A stretch of DNA of 64,000 nt, taken from positions 1 through 64,000 of the forward strand of contig JANPIX010000010.1 in assembly GCA_031425195.1 (NCBI GenBank). The letters run 5' to 3'. Positions 16,143-25,929 of this stretch are shown here, piece by piece; positions within the stretch are counted from its first letter, which is position 1; each line of letters opens with the position of its first letter. The translations under genes and the position numbers were made by a program. The stretch is from JANPIX01 sp031425195 (GTDB lineage: Bacteria > Pseudomonadota > Alphaproteobacteria > Rhodobacterales > Rhodobacteraceae). The notes under the pieces are model-generated. The model had not been told where the DNA came from and ran no database searches. It was given only the letters and a program-made list of their open reading frames with translations.

Positions 16143-17368
16143 TTGACCAAACGGCGGCGTGCCCTTTCGGCGCCGGGCATTCCCAGTTGTGGGTGCAAGG
16201 TTCCCGCCAATGCCCAAGCCAACAATAGCAGTAGGCCACAGGCTGCAAAAACCGCGGATACTGTCGCAAATTGCAACACAATCCAGGCAAGCCCCGGTGT
16301 CAGTATTCCTGACACATCGCGGAAACTCGAATAAACCGCCGACATCTCTGTCCTCTCCGACGGTTTGACCGACATCATGAAGGGAAGACCGCCACAAATA
16401 TCCAGAAGAACCAGAAAGAATGTGCCGACGATCAGAATGACAAAGGTCGCCATCGGCAGCGGTGAAAACAGCGTCCCCAGAATGAAGCAAATCGCTGCCC
16501 CCATGAACCCGGTGCGCACTGCATGGCGAACGGATTGTGCCCTGACCCAGCGCAGCATGACCGGCGCGATGAACAGGAATGAGTTACCAAGCGATGTTGC
16601 GATACCGCCCAAACTTTCGCTCATCCCGTTCTGAACTGAAAAAATGCCGATATAGACGATGAACACCCACCATCCGCTGGACCGGATCACGACAAAAAGC
16701 CAACTGGTAATCAATCTTGGTTGGGAAAAGAACCGCTGCAGATAGACCGCCGGATTTGGCGACGCCGCCTTGGCGCGAGTGATAATTCGCCCATTGCCAA
16801 GGCGAAGCACCCAAAAGATTGTCATCATGACAGTGGCCGCACCGAACACGATGACAAAGGGCAATCCCTGCCAAAACTGGAGCAACAAGACGCCAAGGAA
16901 CGGCCCGACCGACCACCCGATGCCCCCGAAAAAAAGCCGGAGCGATTCAAGCCTGGACAGATCCGTCTTGGCGATGTTGTCCATCACATAGGCATTGTAG
17001 CACACGAAACAGGTGGCGGCCCCCATGGCATTGAACAGCAGGGCGACGGCCGTCAGATTGCCGCCGATCAGACCCAGGACTGCCGAAGTCAGATAGAATC
17101 CCACACCAAGCGAATATACCCATCGCCGGGCGATCAACCGGGTCAGTCCGGGAATCATCAGCCCGGTGATGAGTGACAGAACACCGACCGTGAAATAGAT
17201 CTGGCTGACGATCGCCGCATCACCAAATGCCCGATACAACAGCACCGGATAGACGGAAAGGGTAGTGCCGCGTACCACAGCCTCGATCCCGCCCAGCGTT
17301 GCGAAAGATCGAACACTGGGGGGCGTGCGGCGGGCGGGCAGGCGCATATTTGAAATATTGAAATTCAT
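16127..17368 (-). CDS. MFS transporter
   Basis: A polytopic membrane protein of about 413 residues with roughly twelve hydrophobic segments and MFS-like organisation, including a central charged loop (RLGNGRIITRAKAA) between the two halves and the basic tail GMPGAERARRRLVNQ. No substrate motif is evident. The start is uncertain: neither ATG 17368 nor ATG 17347 has a clear Shine-Dalgarno, and the frame is open to 17461, inside the end of recO. Its 3' end overlaps the convergent SDR gene by 16 bases. Confidence 0.72.
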   Translation of the reverse strand: MNFNISNMRLPARRTPPSVRSFATLGGIEAVVRGTTLSVYPVLLYRAFGDAAIVSQIYFTVGVLSLITGLMIPGLTRLIARRWVYSLGVGFYLTSAVLGLIGGNLTAVALLFNAMGAATCFVCYNAYVMDNIAKTDLSRLESLRLFFGGIGWSVGPFLGVLLLQFWQGLPFVIVFGAATVMMTIFWVLRLGNGRIITRAKAASPNPAVYLQRFFSQPRLITSWLFVVIRSSGWWVFIVYIGIFSVQNGMSESLGGIATSLGNSFLFIAPVMLRWVRAQSVRHAVRTGFMGAAICFILGTLFSPLPMATFVILIVGTFFLVLLDICGGLPFMMSVKPSERTEMSAVYSSFRDVSGILTPGLAWIVLQFATVSAVFAACGLLLLLAWALAGTLHPQLGMPGAERARRRLVNQTSL

Positions 17369-17444
17369 GATGTTATGAAGGTATCGAACAATACGGTCCC
17401 GCGACGGTCTGTTCCTGCTGCGACATCTGGCGTCGAATGTGACG

Positions 17445-18155
17445 TCAGATGTCCGGCGCAATCATCCCTATCAGCCTCTCACGTGCGTCCGGCAGGCCTT
17501 TGCCGCCCAACACCGGGGCAAGTTCCCGCGCCAGAAAATGGCCCGTGATGCGCAGCGCCTGTGACAACCCTGACGGCCCGGCTCCGATCAGGATGTCGGG
17601 CATCGGGAACAGGCGGTCTGCCCATTCACCCGCAGCAGCGGCACTGACTGCGCGCCCGGTTTTCGGACTGATATAGGCCAATCCGTCGCGCGCCCCCGTC
17701 ACGGCGCAGCGGTCAAGATTCAGGCCAAAGCCAAGTTCGGCCAGCAGGTCCAATTCCCAAAACAGATAGCGCGGCTGCCACCCTGCCGTGCCAAGATCGT
17801 CCAGCAAGATACCGGTATTCTGCCAAAGGTCGCGGTGCGCTTCGCGTTCCGGCAGCGACACACGCAGCAGCCCGCAAACAGCGTTAAGCGCGGCAAGTGC
17901 AGTCCTGTCGCCCATCAGTTCGGCCCGCGACCGCACCGGTTCGATCACGAAAGACCCGATGTGTTCCTGCAACCGGGCGCGCCACGCGACCGACAGGTCG
18001 GCACCGGGTTGAAGAACCGGGGCCATCCTGCGCGATCCGCCGCCGCGCACCACGCCCAGATGCCGGCCATGTTCTGCCGTGAACACCTCAACGATGGCCG
18101 ACGATTCGCCGTGCGGCCGCACCGAAAGTACTGTGCCCCTATCGCGCCATTCCAT
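17445..18155 (-). CDS. recO: DNA repair protein RecO
   Basis: A 236-residue protein with an N-terminal OB fold (EWRDRGTVLSVRPHGESS, FTAEHGRHLGVVRGG) and the all-helical C-terminal RecO domain (YLFWELDLLAELGFGLNL). RecO loads RecA on SSB-coated gaps together with RecR in the RecFOR pathway. The C-terminal part keeps a single CAVTG cysteine rather than a full zinc knuckle. It is the last gene of lepB-rnc-era-DUF1491-recO, 27 bp after DUF1491; that order is common in Alphaproteobacteria. Confidence 0.92.
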   Translation of the reverse strand: MEWRDRGTVLSVRPHGESSAIVEVFTAEHGRHLGVVRGGGSRRMAPVLQPGADLSVAWRARLQEHIGSFVIEPVRSRAELMGDRTALAALNAVCGLLRVSLPEREAHRDLWQNTGILLDDLGTAGWQPRYLFWELDLLAELGFGLNLDRCAVTGARDGLAYISPKTGRAVSAAAAGEWADRLFPMPDILIGAGPSGLSQALRITGHFLARELAPVLGGKGLPDARERLIGMIAPDI

Positions 18156-18182
18156 CAGAAAATTCTCCGGTGTAGCGGTGAA

Positions 18183-18515
18183 CTAGTCCAGTCCGGGCTG
18201 ATCCAAAAGCGTTCGCCCAGCCCGATCTTCAACCTCGATCACCCAGATATCGGGGTCGCGTGCCCTTTGCCGCGCAATGGTGGCGTCGACTCCATGTTCG
18301 GTGCCCTCGTTCAGAATTACCCAGACGCGGGCATCGGTCCGCAGATCAAAAGACCTCTGCCAGACCTTTGCGTTCCCGTCCAAAGTTGCAAGTTTGACCA
18401 GAACCGCCCCGGCAGTCGCATCGCCGCGCGCGATGACATAAGCAGGAATACTGGCAAGGCGCAGCCGCGTCAGATAGGCCGAAACCCAAAGATCAGAGGT
18501 GAGCATGACAGACAT
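18183..18515 (-). CDS. DUF1491 family protein
   Basis: A 110-residue soluble protein matching DUF1491, a small family found mainly in Alphaproteobacteria. It shows LWVSAYLTRLRLASIPAYV, GDATAGAVLVKL and a charged C-terminus (RARDPDIWVIEVEDRAGRTL). No function is established. It lies 22 bp after era and 27 bp before recO on the same strand, so it is produced with RNA-processing, ribosome-assembly and repair factors. The ATG at 18515 follows GGGTGACTGCTG; 18506 is an alternative. Confidence 0.85.
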   Translation of the reverse strand: MSVMLTSDLWVSAYLTRLRLASIPAYVIARGDATAGAVLVKLATLDGNAKVWQRSFDLRTDARVWVILNEGTEHGVDATIARQRARDPDIWVIEVEDRAGRTLLDQPGLD

Positions 18516-18537
18516 CAGCAGTCACCCCGCCCTGCGG

Positions 18538-19461
18538 CTATTTGATATCGCCATCCTTGAAATCAAGCCCCATTTCCGAATACCGCTCCGCCTCGTCCAG
18601 CCAGCCGGGGCGCACTTTTACTTGCAAGAACAGGTGGACTGTTCGATCCAGAAAACCCGAGATTTCGGCCCGTGCCGCCTGCCCGATGGACTTGATCGTC
18701 TCTCCGCCGTTGCCCAGCACGATTCCCTTGTGCCCATCCCGCGCGACATAGATGATCTGGTCGATGCGAGTCGAACCATCCGGTTTGTCCTCCCACGCCT
18801 CTGTTTCCACAGTCAGCTGATATGGCAATTCTTCGTGCAGACGAAGCGTCAGCTTTTCACGCGTCATTTCCGCCGCAATCATCCGCATCGGCAGATCGGC
18901 AATCTGATCTTCAGGATAAAACCATGGTCCGACAGGCAATTCCTGCGCCAGCCAGTCGCGCAGTTTGTCCACCCCATAGCCTTTTTCGGCAGAAATCATA
19001 AAGGTTTCCACAAAGGGAAAAGCCTCGTTCAGTTCGGCTGACAGGCCAAGCAGGGTTTCTGCCCGGACCCGGTCAATCTTGTTGATGGCCAAGGCTACCG
19101 TCTGGCCGCGCGGGATACGGTCACGCATCGAACTGATGATTGCCTTGACACCTTCGGTCATGCCGCGATGTGCCTCGACCAGCAAAACGATGATGTCGGC
19201 ATCGGCGGCCCCTCCCCACGCGGCGGCGACCATGGCGCGGTCAAGCCTGCGGCGGGGGCGGAACAGGCCCGGCGTATCGACGAATACGATCTGCGCCGAG
19301 CCAGCCATGCAAACCCCACGAATGCGCGTGCGGGTGGTTTGAACCTTGTGTGTGACGATGCTGACCTTTGCGCCGACCATCTTGTTCAGCAGCGTCGATT
19401 TACCAGCGTTCGGCTCGCCTATCAGCGCAACAAAACCCGCATGGGTGACAGGTTCGTTCAT
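18538..19461 (-). CDS. era: GTPase Era
   Basis: A 307-residue GTPase with G1 GEPNAGKS, G3 DTPG, G4 NKID and a C-terminal type II KH domain (VARDGHKGIVLGNGGETIKSIG) that binds the 3' end of 16S rRNA during 30S assembly. The start at 19461 overlaps the rnc stop as ATGA and follows GGATACC; the frame is open further upstream within rnc, but that part is not homologous. Coupling to RNase III matches its role in rRNA maturation. Confidence 0.96.
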   Translation of the reverse strand: MNEPVTHAGFVALIGEPNAGKSTLLNKMVGAKVSIVTHKVQTTRTRIRGVCMAGSAQIVFVDTPGLFRPRRRLDRAMVAAAWGGAADADIIVLLVEAHRGMTEGVKAIISSMRDRIPRGQTVALAINKIDRVRAETLLGLSAELNEAFPFVETFMISAEKGYGVDKLRDWLAQELPVGPWFYPEDQIADLPMRMIAAEMTREKLTLRLHEELPYQLTVETEAWEDKPDGSTRIDQIIYVARDGHKGIVLGNGGETIKSIGQAARAEISGFLDRTVHLFLQVKVRPGWLDEAERYSEMGLDFKDGDIK

Positions 19462-20147
19462 TCGGTATCCTCCAACCGCTGCAACAGCAGCCGTGCCACG
19501 GCCTGCTCGGCCGCACGTTTTGTTCCGGCCACCGCTTCGGCGCTGCCCAATTGATCCAGTGTCACGCAAACTGTGAACATCGGCTGATGATCCGGCCCGC
19601 TTCGCGCCAGTTCGATATAAACCGGTGGCGCAAGGCCACGCCCCTGCGCCCATTCCTGCAACGCAGATTTTGCATCCCGCGCGTCAAGATCGCTGACCTT
19701 GTTGATCCGTTCGCCCCACAGGCGCAGAACGACACTTCGTGCGGCGTCAAACCCGGCGTCCAGATGGACAGCGGCAATCACGGCCTCCAAAGCGTCGCCC
19801 AGAAGGGCATCCTTGCGCCGGCCGCCAGAAACCATCTCTGACCGGCCAAGTTTCAACACATCCCCCAGCCCGATTTCACGCGCAACCGCCGCACAGGTTT
19901 CAAGCCGCACAAGGGCGTTCAGTCGCGGGGCCAACTGACCTTCGGTTGCGGATTCATCTGCTGTTGACAACGCCTCGGCCATTGCGAGCGCAAGAACACG
20001 GTCCCCAAGGAATTCCAACCGTTCATTTGAAGTCCGGTTAGGGGTGGAAATCGACGAATGGGTGACAGCCCGTGCCAAAAGTTCGGGCTTGCGAAATTGA
20101 TGCCCGATCCGGCCCTGAAAGGCCACAAGATCAGATGCCAGTTTCAC
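19458..20147 (-). CDS. rnc: Ribonuclease III
   Basis: A 229-residue double-strand-specific endonuclease. The catalytic motif NERLEFLGDRVLALAM lies near residue 40, the second acidic site in DALEAVIAAVHLD near 115, and the C-terminal dsRNA-binding domain from about 155 (DAKSALQEWAQGRG to the basic end AGTKRAAEQAVARLL). It processes rRNA precursors and structured mRNAs. The gene overlaps lepB and era by four bases each. Confidence 0.96.
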   Translation of the reverse strand: MKLASDLVAFQGRIGHQFRKPELLARAVTHSSISTPNRTSNERLEFLGDRVLALAMAEALSTADESATEGQLAPRLNALVRLETCAAVAREIGLGDVLKLGRSEMVSGGRRKDALLGDALEAVIAAVHLDAGFDAARSVVLRLWGERINKVSDLDARDAKSALQEWAQGRGLAPPVYIELARSGPDHQPMFTVCVTLDQLGSAEAVAGTKRAAEQAVARLLLQRLEDTE

Positions 20148-20935
20148 TCCACCGCCTTGAAAAAGCGGTCACTGCGCCAAGTCCAGAAGAACAAAAGCGA
20201 CCGGCCTGCAGACGAAAACATGATGCGGTCCGCGCGGCCGATCAGGTATTCCGCAGGAACAAAACCGACACCACCCACGGCCTGACCATAGCGGCTGTCC
20301 AGACTGTTGTCGCGGTTGTCGCCCATAAAGAAATACTGTCCTTCAGGCACGGTAAATACATCCGTATTGTCGCCAAAGTTCTGGTCTTCGATATTGAGAA
20401 TGTCGTGCGTGCGCCCTTCGGGCAGCGTTTCGCGAAGCCGTGTCGAAGTGCAGATGCCACCGGTTCCCACAGGGCCATTTTCACAGCGCGGGGTTTCCTG
20501 CATCGGGCCCTGCTTTTCGAAGATTTCCTCAAAAGTGCCTGCGGGTTCCTGCGGAACCGGTATGCCGTTCAGAATGACAACACCATCGCGAACCTGAACC
20601 GTGTCGCCCGGCAAGCCGATCAGGCGTTTGATGAAATCAGTTCCATTGACCGGATGACGAAATACGACAACGTCGCCGCGCACCGGATCACTGGCCAGGA
20701 TGCGTCCGGAAATCGGGCACAAGGCGAACGGACAGGAATAGCGGGAATAGCCGTAGGCCATCTTGTTCACGAACAGGAAATCCCCAATCAGCAATGTGTC
20801 TTTCATGCTGGCCGAAGGGATCCAGAACGGTTGGAACAGCAGCGTGCGAAAGACGCCGGCGATCAGCAGGGCATAGACGATTGTCTTGATCGTCTCGACA
20901 ATCCCGCCGTCAGATTTTGCCGTGCTGCGTGCCAT
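20144..20935 (-). CDS. lepB: Signal peptidase I
   Basis: A 263-residue type I signal peptidase. One N-terminal membrane anchor (about 12-34) is followed by box B PSASMKDTLL with the catalytic Ser43, box D with the general base Lys103 (DFIKRLIGLPGD) and box E MGDNRDNSLDSR. It cleaves secretory signal peptides on the periplasmic face of the inner membrane. It heads the lepB-rnc-era-DUF1491-recO operon, downstream of the infB terminator. Confidence 0.96.
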   Translation of the reverse strand: MARSTAKSDGGIVETIKTIVYALLIAGVFRTLLFQPFWIPSASMKDTLLIGDFLFVNKMAYGYSRYSCPFALCPISGRILASDPVRGDVVVFRHPVNGTDFIKRLIGLPGDTVQVRDGVVILNGIPVPQEPAGTFEEIFEKQGPMQETPRCENGPVGTGGICTSTRLRETLPEGRTHDILNIEDQNFGDNTDVFTVPEGQYFFMGDNRDNSLDSRYGQAVGGVGFVPAEYLIGRADRIMFSSAGRSLLFFWTWRSDRFFKAVE

Positions 20936-21054
20936 TCTGTTCCGTTCCCTGTTTGCAGCCCAATCGGGTGGGCCGTGCGCCGCTACATGCGCGCCAGTCT
21001 GCGGCGTGTCAAGTTTACCGGGTTGGTGGCACCGGTGTCGCCGCGTCTGAAAGC

Positions 21055-21078
21055 AAAAGGCCGGGCACAGGCCCGGCC
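21055..21078 (-). terminator. Intrinsic terminator after infB
   Basis: On the minus strand an 8-bp stem, GGCCGGGC (21078-21071) with GCCCGGCC (21066-21059), has a four-base loop and is followed by TTTT. It lies about 20 bases past the infB stop and separates the nusA-infB and lepB operons. Confidence 0.82.
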
Positions 21079-21099
21079 GTTCGCGATGTTTTCAAAGTA

Positions 21100-23652
21100 T
21101 CAGGCAAGCGTGCGCTGCACTTCTTCGCGTTCAAAGATTTCGATTACGTCGCCTTGGCGAATGTCTTCATACCGCTCGAACGCCATACCGCATTCCTGAC
21201 CCGACTGAACTTCTTTCACTTCGTCCTTGAAGCGTTTCAAAGTTTTCAGTGTGCCTTCGTGAATGACAACGTTGTCGCGCAACAGGCGCACACCAGCGGA
21301 ACGGCGGGCGATACCTTCGGTCACGATGCAACCAGCGACCATGCCGATGCCCGTCACCTTGAACACTTCCTTGATCTGCGCATAACCGATGAAGGTTTCG
21401 CGCACTTCGGCCTTCAGCAGGCCAGATGCGGCTGCTTTGATGTCATCCACAAGGTCATAGATCACGCTGTAATAGCGAATTTCCACGCCCTTCTGATGTG
21501 CCGACGTGCGCGCACTGGCATTGGCCCGAACGTTGAACCCGATGATGGGCGCGTGGCTTGCTTCGGCAAGGCCAACGTCGGTATCGGTGATTGCGCCCAC
21601 GCCATAATGCAGGATGCGAACCCGAACCTCGTCATTGCCGATTTTCTCAAGCGCCTGAACAATCGCTTCGGCCGAGCCCTGAACGTCAGCCTTTACCAGA
21701 ACCGGAAGTTCCGACACAGACTGATCAGCCTTGGCCTTGGCCATAAGTTGTTCCAGCGTCGTTGCTGCACCAGCGGCGGCACGTTTGTCCTTGGTCGCCT
21801 TTTCGCGGTAGGCCACAATCTCGCGTGCCTGCGCTTCGGTTTCCACGACGTTCAGAACATCGCCCGCGGCTGGCGTGCCAGATAGCCCCAGAACTTCGAC
21901 CGGCACGGCGGGCCCTGCCTCATCGACACGGTCGCCCTTGTCGTTCACAAGCGCACGGACCTTGCCCCACTGTTCGCCAACAACAAAGATGTCGCCTTTG
22001 TGCAATGTGCCGTTCTGAACCAGAACGGTGGCGACCGGGCCGCGACCCACGTCAAGCTTGGCCTCGATCACGGCACCGGACGCGGCGCGCTTCGGGTTCG
22101 CCCGCAGATCAAGGATTTCGGCCTGCAACGCGATGCTTTCCAGCAGCGTGTCGATGCCAAAACCAGTCTTTGCAGATACCTCGACATCCAGAACGTCGCC
22201 CGACATCGCCTCGACCACGACTTCGTGCTGCAGCAGATCGGTGCGCACCTTGGTCGGGTTGGCGTCGTGTTTGTCGACCTTGTTGATCGCCACGATCATC
22301 GGAACCTTCGCCGCCTTGGCATGCTTGATCGCCTCAATCGTCTGCGGCATGACAGCATCATCCGCCGCAACCACCAGAACCACGATGTCGGTCACTTGCG
22401 CCCCGCGCGCCCGCATCGACGTAAATGCGGCGTGGCCGGGTGTATCAAGGAACGTCAACTTTGCGCCGCTGTCGGTTGTGACCTGATAGGCACCGATATG
22501 CTGCGTAATGCCGCCGGCTTCGCCAGAAACAACGCTGGTTTTCCGAATGGCGTCCAGAAGGCTTGTCTTGCCGTGGTCAACGTGGCCCATGATCGTCACG
22601 ATTGGCGGGCGTGTAAACAGGTTCTCTTCGGCATCCACAACCGAATCGATCACTTGCTCCACGTCAGCGTCCGAAACGCGAACGGCCTTGTGACCGAATT
22701 CTTCGATCACCAGTTCGGCGGTATCGGCGTCAATCGCCTCGTTCATGGTGACCATCATGCCCATTTTCATCAGGCTTTTGACCACATCCGCAGCGCGTTC
22801 CGCCATACGGTTTGCCAGTTCGGAAACAACGATGGTTTCCGGCAGCTGCACGTCGCGCACCTGCTTTTCCGATTTCTGACCCAAGCCAAGCGCCTTTGCG
22901 CGGGCCTTTTCCTGCTTCCGCTTCATGGCGGCCAAGCTGCGCGTGCGCCCGCCCTCACCCGACAGGGCGTCGTTGAGTGTCAGCTTGCCTGAACGGCGCG
23001 CGTCTTCGGCAGTCTTTGCCTTGGCGTTGCGGTCACGCTCGCTTGCGCCACGGTCATCGCGTTCCCGGTCGGTCTTGCGCGGCCCGAGAGCCGGCTTGAG
23101 CGAGGCGGGGCCGCGATCATCAACGGAAGGCGTCGACGCACCTGTTCCATTGGCAGGCTTGCGCGCCGCAGAAGTTGACGGAGCGGCCTGTTCGGCACGT
23201 TCCGCCCTGATTTCAGCCTCCGCGCGGGCGCGTGCTTCTTCGGCGGCCTTGATCTTGGCTGCTTCGATCGTTTCGCGCTCTTCGCGTTCCTTGGTTTCGA
23301 TTTCGACACGGCGTTTCTGACGGTCTTCTTCGCGGACGCGGTCGTCTTCGGCACGTTTGACGGCGTCTTCGGCCTCGCGCGCCTTTGCGGCACGCAGGGC
23401 GGTCAGACGGCGTTCCATTTCTGCATCGGAAATTCCGGCAGGCCGTTTGGACGGGTCACCCAGATGGGCGTTGGATGGTGTTGTACCTGTCGCTCCGGGC
23501 GCGCCCGGCTTTGGCGGCACCATCACACGCTTGCGCTTGGTTTCCACCAGCACACTTTTCGTCCGTCCATGGCTGAAGCTTTGCTTCACCTGCCCCGGTC
23601 GCGGCGCGCTTCCGCCAAGACCCAGGGGTTTTTTGCCGTCAGTATCCGTCAT
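21100..23652 (-). CDS. infB: Translation initiation factor IF-2
   Basis: An 850-residue GTPase that places initiator tRNA on the 30S subunit. The N-terminal third is highly charged (long Glu/Arg/Ala helices, about 60-250), then comes the IF2 N-domain, the G domain with GHVDHGKTS near residue 355, DTPGHAAF and NKVDKHDA, followed by domains II-IV. The ATG overlaps the stop of the YlxR/L7Ae gene as ATGA. Gene order rimP-nusA-ylxR-infB is conserved across bacteria. Confidence 0.97.
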   Translation of the reverse strand: MTDTDGKKPLGLGGSAPRPGQVKQSFSHGRTKSVLVETKRKRVMVPPKPGAPGATGTTPSNAHLGDPSKRPAGISDAEMERRLTALRAAKAREAEDAVKRAEDDRVREEDRQKRRVEIETKEREERETIEAAKIKAAEEARARAEAEIRAERAEQAAPSTSAARKPANGTGASTPSVDDRGPASLKPALGPRKTDRERDDRGASERDRNAKAKTAEDARRSGKLTLNDALSGEGGRTRSLAAMKRKQEKARAKALGLGQKSEKQVRDVQLPETIVVSELANRMAERAADVVKSLMKMGMMVTMNEAIDADTAELVIEEFGHKAVRVSDADVEQVIDSVVDAEENLFTRPPIVTIMGHVDHGKTSLLDAIRKTSVVSGEAGGITQHIGAYQVTTDSGAKLTFLDTPGHAAFTSMRARGAQVTDIVVLVVAADDAVMPQTIEAIKHAKAAKVPMIVAINKVDKHDANPTKVRTDLLQHEVVVEAMSGDVLDVEVSAKTGFGIDTLLESIALQAEILDLRANPKRAASGAVIEAKLDVGRGPVATVLVQNGTLHKGDIFVVGEQWGKVRALVNDKGDRVDEAGPAVPVEVLGLSGTPAAGDVLNVVETEAQAREIVAYREKATKDKRAAAGAATTLEQLMAKAKADQSVSELPVLVKADVQGSAEAIVQALEKIGNDEVRVRILHYGVGAITDTDVGLAEASHAPIIGFNVRANASARTSAHQKGVEIRYYSVIYDLVDDIKAAASGLLKAEVRETFIGYAQIKEVFKVTGIGMVAGCIVTEGIARRSAGVRLLRDNVVIHEGTLKTLKRFKDEVKEVQSGQECGMAFERYEDIRQGDVIEIFEREEVQRTLA

Positions 23653-24281
23653 GCGTCTGTCTTATCCCTTCCGGCGGTCACGCCGCCGACCTGCCCGCGC
23701 AAACCTGCGAGCTTCGCCGCTTCCTCTACAACACGTTGCGTGAGTCCACCAGCGCTGAGCGCGCCGTGTATCGCATGTTCCCGCCCGAAGGACAAACCCA
23801 ATTCCCCTGCTGTCAGACAGCCGATGAACAGTCCGGTCTTATCAGGGGGGCGCAACTTGGACTTGCCCCGTTCCGATCCGTCACTCGCCTGGATCAACAC
23901 CACTGCGGTGCCTTTCATCAACGAGTCCTTTACCTTTTCATACCCGGTAATCGCATCCCCGGCCTTCCGTGCCAGACTGATCAGATCGACCACCCGGCGC
24001 AGCACCAAAGACTCCACCATGTCCGCCAGACCTGACGGAACTTTGACCGGCTGCTTGGCGGCGCGGGCGAACAATCCCTTTGCCGCCGCCTTTTCAATCG
24101 CAGCGCGGTCTGCACTCACATATATACCCCGGCCGGGCAGGCGGCCCAGAATATCCGGCACCACCTGATCATCCGGTCCGACTGCAAAACGGATCAATCC
24201 GCCTTTGGGTCCGACCTCGCCCGTAACGATGCAGCGCCGTTCCGGTTCATCCTGTTCTTTATCCCGGCCACCGCGCGTCAT
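23649..24281 (-). CDS. YlxR (DUF448) RNA-binding protein with C-terminal L7Ae-like domain
   Basis: About 210 residues in two domains: an N-terminal YlxR/DUF448 domain (ERRCIVTGEVGPKGGLIRF, GRLPGRGIYVSADRAAIEKA) and an L7Ae/L30e-like domain (DLISLARKAGDAITGYEKV). Both types bind structured RNA. The fusion is usual in Alphaproteobacteria. The start at 24281 follows an AGGG site and gives a normal YlxR N-terminus; the open frame upstream lies inside nusA. It overlaps infB by four bases. The cellular role is poorly defined. Confidence 0.9.
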   Translation of the reverse strand: MTRGGRDKEQDEPERRCIVTGEVGPKGGLIRFAVGPDDQVVPDILGRLPGRGIYVSADRAAIEKAAAKGLFARAAKQPVKVPSGLADMVESLVLRRVVDLISLARKAGDAITGYEKVKDSLMKGTAVVLIQASDGSERGKSKLRPPDKTGLFIGCLTAGELGLSFGREHAIHGALSAGGLTQRVVEEAAKLAGLRGQVGGVTAGRDKTDA

Positions 24282-24303
24282 CGCCCTGATCCCAAAGCCT
24301 GAA

Positions 24304-25911
24304 TCAGGCTTCGGCCTCCTCTTCCACGTCTGCTTCTGCTTCGCCTGCCAGTTCGGTTGGATCAACCCAACCCAGCATGACCCGCGCCGTCATCACAAGA
24401 TGCTGCGCCTCTTCCAGTGACATATCAAACTTTTCCAGTACGCCTTCGTCCTTGACCCGCGTGCCGTTGACTGTGGTCCACCCGCCAGCCAGTTCCCAAT
24501 CCGCACAGGTTGCGAAATCTTCCAGCGTCTTGATGCCATCCTCGCCCAGCGCTTCGAGCATTTGGGGTGTCAGACCTTCGAATTCAACCAGACTGTCTTC
24601 GACACCCAGCGCACGTGCGGCTTCCATCGACTTAACGTTGGCGGCCTCCAGATAGTCGCGGGCGCGCGCCTGCAATTCGCCTGCCGTGCCTTCGTCAAAG
24701 CCGTCGATCGAAAGAAGTTCTTCCACTTCGACATAGGCCACTTCTTCCAGGTTGGTGAACCCTTCGGAGACGAGCAGCTGGGCCATCATCTCGTCGATGT
24801 CCAACGTGTCCATGAACAGCTTCGTCCGCTCGGCGAACTCGGCCTGACGACGGGTCGATTCGTCGCTTTCGGTCATGATGTCGATATCAAGGCCGGTAAG
24901 CTGGCTTGCCAGCCGGACGTTCTGGCCACGACGACCAATGGCAAGCGACAGTTGTTCGTCTGGAACGACAACCTCGATCTTGCCCGATTCGTCGTCGATC
25001 ACAACCTTGGACACTTCGGCCGGTTGCAGGGCGTTCACAAGGAACGTCGCCTGATCCTGATTCCACGGAATGATGTCGATTTTTTCGCCCTGCAGTTCGT
25101 TCACCACGGCCTGCACCCGGCTGCCGCGCATACCGACGCAGGCGCCGACCGGGTCGATGGAGTTGTCATAGCTGATCACGGCAATCTTGGCCCGGCTGCC
25201 CGGATCGCGCGCCACGGCCTTGATCTCGATGATGCCATCATAAATCTCGGGCACCTCCATCTTGAACAGTTCGGCCATGAACTGCGGATCGGTCCGTGAC
25301 AGGAAAACCTGCGGCCCACGCGCCTCGCGGCGGACGTCCTTGATATAGCAACGGATACGGTCATTGGGGCGATAGCTTTCGCGTCCGATCTTTTCATTGC
25401 GACGCAGAATGGCCTCGCCCCGACCAATATCGACGATGATGTTGCCGTATTCTTCCCGCTTGACCTGACCATTGATGATCGTGCCCTTGCGGTCCTTGAA
25501 TTCTTCGAACTGGCGATCCCGCTCCGCTTCGCGCACCTTTTGCAGGATCACCTGCTTGGCCGACTGGGCGGCAATCCGGCCCAGTTCCACAGGCGGCACT
25601 TCGTCGATGATTTCGTCACCCACAACAGCATCCGGTTTGTGGGCTTGCGCATCCTTGACCGTCATCTGTGCGTGGTGATTTTCCACAGCGTCATCAGGAA
25701 CAACACTGCGGATGCGGGCAAACGTGGCACGTCCCGTCTTGCGGTCGATGCGAACACGGATATCAAGTTCGGAACCGTAACGCGACTTGGCCGCCCGTGC
25801 GAGGCTTTCCTCCATCGCCTGAATGACGAGATCGGGGTCGATCATCTTTTCCCGCGCGACGGCTTCGGCCGTTTGCAGAAGTTCAAGCTGGTTTGCAGAA
25901 GTGATCGCCAT
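24304..25911 (-). CDS. nusA: Transcription termination/antitermination factor NusA
   Basis: A 535-residue protein with an N-terminal RNA-polymerase-binding domain, an S1 domain (GQVKREEYGNIIVDIGRGEAI), two KH domains (VGACVGMRGSRVQAVVNEL, LSLAIGRRGQNVRLASQLTG), two helix-hairpin-helix-like acidic repeats, and a very acidic C-terminal tail (about 520-535). It regulates pausing, intrinsic termination and antitermination. Since a terminator-like hairpin sits in the leader of its own operon, autoregulation is plausible. Confidence 0.96.
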   Translation of the reverse strand: MAITSANQLELLQTAEAVAREKMIDPDLVIQAMEESLARAAKSRYGSELDIRVRIDRKTGRATFARIRSVVPDDAVENHHAQMTVKDAQAHKPDAVVGDEIIDEVPPVELGRIAAQSAKQVILQKVREAERDRQFEEFKDRKGTIINGQVKREEYGNIIVDIGRGEAILRRNEKIGRESYRPNDRIRCYIKDVRREARGPQVFLSRTDPQFMAELFKMEVPEIYDGIIEIKAVARDPGSRAKIAVISYDNSIDPVGACVGMRGSRVQAVVNELQGEKIDIIPWNQDQATFLVNALQPAEVSKVVIDDESGKIEVVVPDEQLSLAIGRRGQNVRLASQLTGLDIDIMTESDESTRRQAEFAERTKLFMDTLDIDEMMAQLLVSEGFTNLEEVAYVEVEELLSIDGFDEGTAGELQARARDYLEAANVKSMEAARALGVEDSLVEFEGLTPQMLEALGEDGIKTLEDFATCADWELAGGWTTVNGTRVKDEGVLEKFDMSLEEAQHLVMTARVMLGWVDPTELAGEAEADVEEEAEA

Positions 25912-25929
25912 GACGGCCTCCCGAAAAGG

